DNA from: Aedes albopictus
Taxonomy: Eukaryota > Arthropoda > Insecta > Diptera > Culicidae
DNA length: 64,000 nucleotides
NCBI RefSeq assembly: GCF_035046485.1
Contig: NC_085136.1
Span: 161,569,963 to 161,633,962 of the forward strand
Direction of reading: 5' to 3'
Within the stretch, counting starts at the first letter, position 1; each line of letters opens with the position of its first letter. Positions 55,651-64,000 of this stretch are shown piece by piece. The translations under genes were made by a program, and so were the position numbers. A model generated the notes under the pieces. That model did no database searches. It worked only from the letters and a program-made list of their open reading frames with translations, and had not been told where the DNA came from.

Positions 55651-56539
55651 TTGTGATTGGTTACCTCTCACCTCAGTCGGTGAGACAAAAATATCTTATT
55701 ACGTCTTACTTAGGAAGGAAAGTCTAGCTGTTCGTCCCGGCCCATGTGTCAATGGGTACAAATGCGAAAGTACAAGTAATTGTCTTATTTAGAAAAACAA
55801 AATGATTGACCTATTGATCTATACCTGTGAGAATATAATTACATAATATAATATATTTATATAATAATATCAAAAGTGAAAAAAGTTATTGAGGAAAAAA
55901 TCACTTTCAAGGGGCCACCGGTAATAAAAACGTAACGTATCTTGAAAACTAACAGAGTTTCTATTTTGGCGTCTTCGACAAAGTTATTCAAAACAGCATT
56001 TTCTACAACTTTTATGAAGACATCAACCTTGTATCTTGAAAAATTCAAAAAGTAAATTTTCTATCTCTCTTTTGGGGGGATTGATCATTTTTACCAACAG
56101 GTTAAAAGAAGCACGTTATTGTACTGAAAAACTTCCTCGAAGACACCATGATGCTAAACGGCATGGTTAAATCAGCAATTGCGCCATATAGTAGTTGAAT
56201 TCTTTGCCTGCAATATAAGAAATCTATAAAACATCATTTCGTAAAAACACCGTTTCTCGAGAATGGCTTGACGGATCTTCGTGAAATTTTGTTGGTAGTT
56301 GCACAACCCCTAAAGCTCCGTGGTCAACCTTTTACTTTTTCGATATCGTGCATTTAGCCAAAATGGCGATCAAAAAACCTCGAAATTTTTCGATTTTTCA
56401 AAATTTCAAAAACAATGCCCCTCCCCTCTCCCAGGAGGGGGAGGGTCAAAACTTCAGATTTATGAGTTTCTAGTCGGGAGCAATCAGAAAAAGTGAAATT
56501 TGGAGCTGGGCAAAAAAATTGTCGGACAGTGTAATTATT

Positions 56540-56766
56540 TCTTGAAAATTTATGGAGAAATTTAAACGAAGTACTTAAAAAACTAAAGGGAAAAAAACAG
56601 GAACTTGCAAGAATCTCTGAAAGAATCAGCGAAGAAATCTTTGGAAAAAATTCTGCTACAATTTCAAGATGTAATCCTGCAAGAAGCTGTAGAGGAATGT
56701 TTGCCGGAACGGCATTTTTTAAGGAATATTTGTAGGAACACCTCAAACAATCTCATGGGAAGCCGA
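56540..56766. repeat. Continuation of degenerate minisatellite
   Basis: Same texture as 50280-51750 (TCTGAAAGAATCAGCGAAG). It is separated from it by the 4.8-kb element. Confidence 0.55.
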
Positions 56767-56799
56767 ATTTGTTCTAAGTCATATGTCTGTTTTTCTGTG
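56767..56799 (+). mobile_element. Second terminal stub of the CACAGACAAACAGACATA family
   Basis: TTCTAAGTCATATGTCTG followed by TTTTTCTGTGG matches the last 30 bp of the reference copy (TTCTAAGTAGTATGTCTG then TTTGTCTGTG) with a few changes. No left end or duplication was found. Confidence 0.5.
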
Positions 56800-57257
56800 G
56801 TATAGGCGTGTTAATTTTTAAGATGAATTATGTTTAGCACATTGGAATTTGCCTGACTACTGATCATAAATGTGTTTGAAGATTTACATTAAGGCGTCAA
56901 TAGAATAACATTTCATCAGTTGTTGAAAAACGATCAACTGCACAGTATCCAGCATAAAATAAAATACCCTACTGAAGTGCATTAGCTTGCACCAGAGGTT
57001 CCCAAACTTTTTGCTACCGCGGCGCCTTTTGAAATTTTCAAAATTTTCGCGGCGCACCAACAACTTTTTACAAAGAATTTTAATAATTTGAACACCTGCA
57101 GTTCAAAATTACAAATATAAATCGCAAAAAAGCCTTCAATGTCATGCTTTTTTATAATAAAAAAAAAGAAAAATTGCTTAAAGATTCGCAGAACTTAACA
57201 CGAATTTTAGATTTCTGAAGGATTGAATTGAAAAACTTTTAATTTTTAAATAAAGTA

Positions 57258-58177
57258 CAGGGGATAGACAAAATGATCGGGACAGGCAAAATTTTCACTT
57301 TTCAAAAAAAGTTCAAATAGCTGTAACTTTTCGAAAAGTGCATCAAATATTCTCAAAATTTTACTGTGAGTCCATCAACTAATTGTGTATCAGTGGTCCA
57401 AATTTAGAAAAGATCAGACCATTCTTCACGAAGTTATAAAGATTCTTGAAAAAGGTAAAATTATCGGATAGCTAACTTTGAGCTGTTATGTCTTCGAATT
57501 CAATGAATCGAATGGAATGAAATTTTGACCATTTATGACTTACATAATGAGCTATGAAAAACCATTGACTTAACTTAATATTCTTAACACGGAAGAAAAT
57601 TATAACGATTAGATTATTTTTCTAATAAAACACCAAATTATCCAAAACATCAACATTGTTTCAAAATTCAAGATGCAAATTATAGTTTATTTAATTTCCC
57701 TCTAATTGACTACTATATAAATGTGTTTTGAAGGAAAGTAACAACATAGCCACCAATAAATTTAAAAAGTAATAGAATGCATATTAAAAATAGACCAATT
57801 CACTAAATATCATGAAAAATTAAAATCGCTATAATTTTGTCTCTTGTTAAAAATTCCAAGTTTAGTTAAATGTTTTACAGAGTTCATTATATAAGTAATG
57901 AATGGTCAAAATTTCATTTCAATCGGTTCATTGAATCCTGAGATATAACAGCTCAAAGTTGGCTATTGGATAATGTTACCTTTTTCAAGAATCTTTATAA
58001 CTTCGTGGAGATTGGCCCGATCTTTTTCAAATTTGAACCACTCATACACAACTAGCTGATGAACACACAGTAAAAAATTGAGAATATTTGATACACTTTT
58101 CGAAAAGTTACAGCTAGTTGAACATTTTTTGAAAAGTTAAAATTTTGCCTGTCCCGATCATTTTGTCTATCCCCTGT
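57258..58177. mobile_element. 920-bp TA-target element with ~300-bp inverted arms
   Basis: The ends are CAGGGGATAGACAAAATGAT and its reverse complement, then CGGGACAGGCAAAATTTT, with TA on both sides (57256-57257, 58178-58179). The arms remain similar for about 300 bp. Non-coding. Confidence 0.88.
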
Positions 58178-58507
58178 ACCTAGATTATCAAATTTAAGGG
58201 AAAATAGATATAAAAATGAATTGTTCAGAACCTGTCAAAACGGCTGACAGTGATGGTGAAGGGTCATGTTTTTGTATTCGGTACTTAAAAAACTCAACTC
58301 AACAACTCAAAAAAAGCGGTTTCAGAATCATGCATGAAATCGACACATAAATTATCGCAGATTTTTCACGATAAGGGGCTAAACCAGTCTATAGGAGGAA
58401 ATCTTAATCATAGAGACAAACTAACAAGTTATGATAGTGATGTAAATAAAAATATCGTCCCGAAATGTTTGACACAGCACGAAGACCTGGAGATTGACAG
58501 TAGACTA

Positions 58508-59040
58508 CACAGATAAAAATAATGAGATTTACACGTCATGTAAACTTCATTTTAGTCATGTAAACTTAGTGTTGTGATGGTTTACATGATATATCATGTA
58601 AATTTGTGTTACAGTAGACGTTCGATAACTGCAACATGTTTACGTTTCACTTAGCGAACGAAAATCCGATAACTGCAACACCTGACCGTGTCAACAAACC
58701 ATCAACTGACATAAAATGAACGCGAACTTCATCCGACTGTTCATTTGGGCTAACATGGCGCACGATTTTGACGGATGGCGGTGCGATAACTGCAAAATTG
58801 TTGCACTTACCGGACTTGCAGTTAAAAAGCATTGCAGTTAAACCGTTTGCACCGACCGAACGTCTACTGTATATGTCATGTAAAAACTCAGAGCCATGCG
58901 GAATTACATGACATATAATGGAAGTTTACATGATATTTTATGACTTTTACATGATATGTCATGTAAACTTCTGTGATATCCCACGCTCCAAACATGTGCA
59001 TCATATGCCACAGAATTTTACACTCTTTTTTCGATCTGTG
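58508..59040. mobile_element. TA-target element made of TCATGTAAA palindromes
   Basis: The ends are CACAGATAAAAATAATG and, on the other strand, CACAGATCGAAAAAAGAG, flanked by TA. The motif TCATGTAAACTT and its inverse occur about ten times. The 258-bp MITE copy B sits inside. Confidence 0.75.
58612..58869 (-). mobile_element. 258-bp TA-target MITE, copy B
   Basis: Inverse of copy A at 37605-37862, of the same length and with the same CAGTAGACGTTCG ends and TA duplications (58610-58611, 58870-58871). It is the third layer of nesting inside the hAT element. Confidence 0.88.
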
Positions 59041-59549
59041 TACTTATAGATGATAGTATTATGGAAAGAACTTCAAAACAGTTTCTGGAAATACCTACTT
59101 TGAATTACAAGCTATTGATAAAATCGAAAACTAAGCCGAATCATAAAAAGTTCAACAATTTGAGAGACCTACGAAAATTTTCAATATTTCGGATATATAA
59201 AATTTTTGTAAAAATCTAAATGTTTCATGAGGACATAATAAATTCCGGAAAACATTCGTAGACTGGAATATTTACTATTTAATTGAAAATTTTTGAAGAG
59301 GAAAAACCCCTTTGAATGACTTTCTTTTGAAGTATTCCACAAAAAAGCCAAAACATTGGTATCGAATACAAAAAAGGGTTTGATTTGACACTAGTTTTAC
59401 AAAACAATACAAAACAGCTATAAATTCTGCCTTCAATAATAAGAGTTTGTTCTTTGTGTTTTTTTCCCAAGAGCCTGCGGCGCACCTGAGAGATGTTCAC
59501 GGCGCACCAGGGCGCCGCGGCGCACAGTTTGGGAAGCACTGGCTTGCAC

Positions 59550-59806
59550 TACTACATACATGGTCGTCGTCAACCTTAATATTTTCATATGTGAAGGAAT
59601 AACAACTAGTGATCACTGTTTGTTTTGCTCACGTTATCAATATGTACTGTCGGTAAGATTACGGATGATATACACATATTGCATATTTCCTCGCGGATTG
59701 ACTTCATCGCTCCTGCTACCGCCGTCTAGCAAATGATGGTCAATCAGTTCACTTTAGACTATCGACAAGCACGATTGGTGGCTTATCTTACGGGGAAGCA
59801 GACGAT
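59550..59806. other. Upstream region of GALT
   Basis: Only 257 bp separate the hAT element from the start codon, so the promoter must be here or inside the element. No TATA box is obvious. Confidence 0.4.
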
Positions 59807-61036
59807 ATGGCAAACTTTGAACCTACCGAGCACCAGCATACGCGCTACAACCCCCTGAATGGGCAGTGGATTTTGGTGAGTCCCCACCGCATGAAGCGGC
59901 CTTGGTCTGGCCAGGAGGAACAACCGCAGCGCAACGACCTACCCGAGTTCGATCCGACTAATCCGTTGTGTCCAGGTGTGACCCGCTCCAATGGAAGTGT
60001 AAGTTTATTGATATATACGATTGTGATTTGTATTAATTAAAGACACGTTCTCGAAATTAGAAAAATCCCATCTACAAATCGACGTTCGTGTTCACGAATG
60101 ATTTTCCGGCCTTGTTGGAGGACGTTCCATTGCCACCGGAAAGTGACGACCCACTGTTTCAAACCGGAGGTGCTCGAGGCACCTGTCGCGTAATGTGCTT
60201 CCATCCCAAATCGAACAAGACCCTTCCGGTGATGACACCGAAGGAAATCCGCACGGTCATCGATGCGTGGATAGCGGAGTTTAAAACTCTGGCTAGCAAG
60301 TACACGTGGGTGCAGATTTTCGAGAACAAGGGAGCTAGCATGGGGTGTTCGAATCCGCATCCTCACTGTCAGATTTGGGCATGTTCGTTCTTTCCCAATG
60401 AGCCTCGCGTGAAGGACGAAAAGCTCAGAGAGTACTATCAGAAAAATGGCACCGCTTTGCTGGACGATTATGCCAGGAAGGAGGTAACGAAAAAGGTAAG
60501 GTGATTATTGATGACAAATTTGAATTTAACTAGCAATTTTTAGTTAGAATATCTGAAACAGACAGGAAACACAAGAAAATCTAAAGTGGAATCCATTATT
60601 TTTCCAGGAACGCGTCGTTATCGAGAATCCCGACTGGTTGGTCGTGGTTCCCTTCTGGGCGAGTTGGCCCTTTGAGACGATGATCATCTCGCGGAATGGA
60701 AACCGTCGAATTTCGGATCTGAGCCTACAGCAAATCAACAACCTGGCCATCGTTATCAAAGAGCTAACAATCAAATACGACAATCTGTTCAAGTGCTCGT
60801 TCCCGTACAGCATGGGCTGGCATGGGGCACCCACCGGTGATCTGATAGGTCAAGATGATAAGCCCTGGACGCTGCATGCCATGTACTACCCACCGCTGCT
60901 ACGTTCGGCGTCGGTCCGTAAATTTATGGTGGGATTCGAACTGCTGTGCCAACCCCAGCGGGATCTGACTCCCGAGCAAGCAGCTGGTCGATTGCGTGAA
61001 CTATGTGGCAAAAAACATTACAGCGAGCATATTTAG
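59807..61036 (+). CDS. GALT: Galactose-1-phosphate uridylyltransferase
   Basis: Exons are 59807-59998, 60061-60495 and 60608-61036, with GT-AG introns of 62 and 112 bp in phase 0; 351 residues. The cytosolic enzyme moves UMP from UDP-glucose to galactose-1-phosphate in the Leloir pathway through a uridylyl-histidine. Blocks seen are RYNPLNGQWILVSPHRMKRP near residue 13, then VMCFHPKSNKTLPVMT. The active site SNPHPHCQIWA has its His-Pro-His at residues 164-166 and Gln at 168. WLVVVPFWASWPFETMII, YSMGWHGAPTG and ELLCQPQRDLTPEQAAGRLR follow. Length fits the family (about 350-380). The start is the first in-frame ATG, followed by a normal family N-terminus. No AATAAA is seen close to the stop. 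Confidence 0.96.
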
Positions 61037-61510
61037 ATAGAGGCTTTCACACAGTGAATTGACGAGGCTAGATGAAGTGGAGTAATGATGTTGTTTATTG
61101 AGGATCGATCGGTTCGTTCGGGGTGATTGAATGTTATTCGGACGAGCAAACATCAACATGGCGATGGCGGTAGTTATATAAAATTGTTTTCCTAAGATTT
61201 CCTTACGCTCTGCCTCCGCTCGAGGGTTTGCAGCTCATGTAACAAAGATGCGACGTTGTAGCGAAGCCTGTGGAACATTGATAAGCTGAGCTCGAAGCTG
61301 AGGAATTCTCCGTCGGTTTTCTGTATGTGTAGAATGATCGTGGGATGCCGGGCCGAAGATCTAAATATAGATGAGAAGCATTAATCAAAAGTCATTGAAA
61401 CAGTAGTTGCATTTAAGGACAAACGTCTTGAAATCCCGCATCAACAGTGCATCAGAACTTCAGACGCACAAATCTTAAGAAGCAAGCTTCAAACAACAGT
61501 GCATTTTATT
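61037..61510. other. GALT 3' flank
   Basis: Probable 3' UTR followed by unassigned DNA. The minus-strand frame 61388-61203 has no family resemblance. Confidence 0.4.
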
Positions 61511-61534
61511 ATTCTGTTCTTACTCACTTGTAAT

Positions 61535-62646
61535 TTCATTTTCATTTTCATTTTGCAGCATTTGGTGGGGCAATGAGAGCGCAAGTCAGTCCAAAGCCGA
61601 TGATAAGGAGGGGTAATGGCTGAATAGTCTTTGCTGACCACATAAACGCCATGGGATAGGAAAAGGGTATTTTGGTGTGGGACTAGGGTGTTGGTGCAGA
61701 CTTGACGATATCAATGCTATTCAGATGCAAAATAACTTTAAGGCTCAATAGTGAATCGCATATCTTCCAAAACCAAAAAAACAATAATCCACAAAATACC
61801 AAGCAAGTCATAGAAAGAAAAAGCGCCCGATTGTTTATTTTGTCAATTATAACAAACGGAAACTTCTACCCTCTCCGACTCGCCAGTCACCCCGGAAAAA
61901 ATGTCCCTTCAGTTCTGGAAAATATATTATCCCCAATTAAGCCTTTAATCGAATTGTCCGCGTGGTCTTGTAGTACCCCTGCTAGGTAAGAATCAGTCAT
62001 TGCCATACATATTAAATGCTAGACATGACCCCATGGATAGCATTTGCATATGTAAAAGCTTTGCTGATGTGACTTTCCTATTAGGCAATTCTCTCATCTC
62101 ATGTTTGTCTTCAAAACCTTATCAAGCTTAGAAAATTGAAGTTGATAAACAATACATTACAAGGTTCGAATTCCCATAGAATGAGATCATTCATTCGCAC
62201 TACAACACCATAGGAGATAATACCACATTGGCTGATTACAGTACGAATGTGAAAAATCTCCCTTTTCCCCCTATCCGCAACCCGGGGACGCGCCCTGTTG
62301 GATTTCGAAAGCCTCGGAGAATATTACAAACCTTCAATGGCATTCCCATAAACTAACCCACATTGCCCATTCAGGGGTCTGACTGGGCCTATTACTCTCC
62401 CTCAGTTTGTAATATTCTCTCCAACTTGAAATTATATTTTCCCGGCACATAAATGACTTCGACAAATGTTCGATATACTATGCAGCGTCATGATCAGTAT
62501 AACTATATCAGATGACTTGGAGATCTGATTCTTACAGAATTGTTTGCCATTGATTATACATTCAGCTATTCTAATCATTACTGCAAAGGCCATCGACCAC
62601 ATGCCTGAAATCAAAGCTTCCTGGAAGATATAATCCAAGCCCAGGG
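61535..62646 (-). mobile_element. Retroposon-like insertion with 24-bp target duplication
   Basis: A perfect 24-bp direct repeat (starting ATTCTGTTCTTACTCAC) lies at 61511-61534 and 62647-62670. Next to the left copy is TTCATTTTCATTTTCATTTT, which on the minus strand is an (AATGAA)n-like tail, so the inserted copy would read on the minus strand. The body has no recognised protein. It could be a SINE, a truncated LINE 3' end or a processed pseudogene. Confidence 0.6.
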
Positions 62647-62699
62647 ATTCTGTTCTTACTCACTTGTAATAAGCTTAAAATAAGAAGATCAGATGCGCT

Positions 62700-62797
62700 G
62701 GTTATGTTTACGAAGAGTTTTGTGCGCTCGAAATCGTGAGTAGGTGCCAAAGTCGGCCATCGTGGCGGCCATTTTGGGATTTTAACAAGTCTGTCCT
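62700..62797. mobile_element. Fragment related to the TTAA-target MITE at 9798-10042
   Basis: GTGAGTAGG, AAGTCGGCCAT and GTGGC occur in the same order and spacing as at about 9980-10015. The fragment ends in CCTTAA, as does the right end of that element. Confidence 0.6.
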
Positions 62798-63084
62798 TAA
62801 GGTAAACTCGTAGGAAAAACATAAGAGGGTGTCAGTTTTCGTTGATTTTATGTCGGTTTATTTTTTGCGATTTTATTAAATGACTAGCCTAATCAAATTT
62901 AGCAATAAATATAATTACATTGAAATAATTGTTTTGATTTTCATTCATTGCCGAAGCACCATTGGAAAAAAAATGTTGTTGTGCAAATATAGATAGCTCA
63001 TACATGTTCATAGCAAACTGTACGTGACTGAATATTGCCTAGTTTGGGTGGTGGCTACGGTTAGGATAGCTCAGACCAATCTTC

Positions 63085-63420
63085 AGCATAAAAACAGCAA
63101 CGATCAATCTTTGCAGACTTATGCAAAATGGCACAGCCCAAGAGGCTTTATTTCAAGAACCTTACTTTCGTAAGGGGAATTTCTATCTAGGAAACTTTTG
63201 ATCCCGATGCTTGCTATTTTCAGCAAAAATGAAATGGCAAACTTGCGTGTCATGCCTCGACCATGTGTGCTTGTCAACAATGCAATTGTTACTACACTCA
63301 TCTCTAAACTAACAACCAGAGTACATATGTGCTATTTCAATTGATGTATTTGTTGGAAACCTCAACAGGAAATACGTCTATTATTCGGTTTATTTACCAC
63401 ATGATGAACCATGACGGGTT
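63085..63420 (+). pseudogene. R1/LOA-like LINE endonuclease fragment, copy 2
   Basis: It matches the copy at 43960 base for base over long stretches (TGCAGACTTATGCAAAA, TTACTTTCGTAAG, GGAAATACGTCTA). It reads QEPYFRKGNFYLG-like blocks with frameshifts and stops at the same ACATGATGAACCAT as the first copy. Confidence 0.7.
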
Positions 63421-63594
63421 CATGGCGATGGCACAAACTTTCCAAACGTGCCGCTGCAGTCGACCTACTGAGACCTGATACCAAGAGGATCACTACAGGA
63501 AATCCTGGAGACAATTAAGAGGAAAAAAAGGAAACCCCGAATGAAACTCCGGAAAGAATCCCAGAACAAAACATGCAAGAAAATCAAACTTCAG

Positions 63595-63810
63595 CATAAA
63601 AAATAGTTCCGATTACTCTGCAGACTTATGCATAACAGTATAGCCAATGTGGATTTAGTCTAAGAACCTTAATTTCATAAGGATTTCTTTCTAGGTAATC
63701 TTGTGAATCCAGTGTTTACTACTTTCAGTAAAAATGAAATGGCAAACAACTCACGTGACATGCATCGAGCATGTGTGCTTGTCAACAATGCAATTATTAT
63801 TACACTTGTG
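63595..63810 (+). pseudogene. R1/LOA-like LINE endonuclease fragment, copy 3
   Basis: Third copy of the same segment (TGCAGACTTATGCATAACAG, TTTCAGTAAAAATGAAATGG). It is shorter and breaks off near 63810. Confidence 0.65.
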
Positions 63811-64000
63811 GTGGCATAAATTTCGAGTCACCCTATCTTTTGAGACACCCTACCCGAGCAAAGTTTCATAACAACCGGATAACATACTGTGTTATCTGAT
63901 ATCAAACATAATTAACTGAATTTGTTCTCATTGTGGCTGAATAAGCAGGCAACATAACAAACATGATAACAACCAAGTATACCCGAGATACCAATAAAAT
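63811..64000. other. Window end, unassigned
   Basis: The stretch contains paired CACCCTA motifs and several ATAACA motifs. It may be the start of a further element that continues outside the window. Confidence 0.3.

Larger units (their letters stand above)
51759..56531. mobile_element. 4.8-kb element with ~450-bp terminal inverted repeats
   Basis: The left arm 51759-52203 and right arm 56085-56531 are inverted copies with few changes. The ends are CACGGTCCGACAA and CACTGTCCGACAA, flanked by TA (51757-51758, 56532-56533). No transposase frame is seen in the 3.9-kb core, which holds nested elements at 52426-52942 and 54754-55650. TA duplication suggests a Tc1/mariner/pogo-type non-autonomous element with unusually long arms. 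Confidence 0.8.
56993..59541. mobile_element. 2.5-kb non-autonomous hAT element
   Basis: The ends are CAGAGGTTCCCAAAC and, on the other strand, CAGTGCTTCCCAAAC, followed by GCGGCGCC and GCGGCGCACC motifs. The 8-bp duplication GCTTGCAC is perfect at 56985-56992 and 59542-59549. A CAG.G(G/C)TTCCCAAAC end is typical of hAT elements. No transposase remains. Nested inside are 57258-58177 and 58508-59040. Confidence 0.9.

Overview
The window is nuclear DNA from an insect, most likely a mosquito of the Aedes type. Three intron-containing or conserved animal genes are present: Dicer-1, UDP-N-acetylglucosamine pyrophosphorylase and galactose-1-phosphate uridylyltransferase. They sit in a dense, layered bed of retrotransposons and short inverted-repeat elements (MITEs). 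The species is inferred from gene similarity and transposon style and is not proven by the sequence.

Layout. 1-5683 is the 3' part of a BEL/Pao LTR retrotransposon with an intact gag-pol frame. 6180-8433 is a decayed RTE-like LINE, and 8434-10190 a decayed copia fragment (minus strand) cut up by MITEs. 10201-11425 is a four-element MITE nest. 11580-12300 (minus) is a small two-exon gene of unknown function. 12357-25571 (plus) holds nine exons of Dicer-1, from the dimerisation domain to the stop. The helicase half is not in the window, so the small minus-strand gene appears to lie in a Dicer-1 intron of more than 12 kb. A second Dicer-1 intron of 7.1 kb is filled with LINE fragments and long-hairpin elements. 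25928-39100 is repeats, dominated by an I-type LINE (about 37.4 to 28.14 kb, minus) into which a 1.8-kb LTR-like element was inserted precisely. 39603-41057 is the single-exon UAP gene. 41.1-59.8 kb has no recognisable host gene and is a stack of nested elements. 59807-61036 is the three-exon GALT gene. 61.5-64 kb is again repeats.

The genes. Dicer-1 processes microRNA precursors. UAP makes UDP-GlcNAc for chitin and glycosylation, and GALT runs the Leloir pathway step that uses galactose-1-phosphate. The last two are both nucleotide-sugar enzymes, but nothing here shows they are co-regulated.

Most notable result. A short element family can be defined from this window alone. It has an 18-bp terminal inverted repeat (CACAGACAAACAGACATA), 7-bp target duplications and a unit length of 380-381 bp. 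Four copies reduce to that length when later insertions are subtracted, one copy has jumped into another, and one site keeps only a terminal stub between its two target duplications. Many other elements can be bounded the same way, by their duplications (TA, TTAA, 4 bp, 8 bp, 21 bp, 24 bp). That allows a relative order of insertion to be read off.
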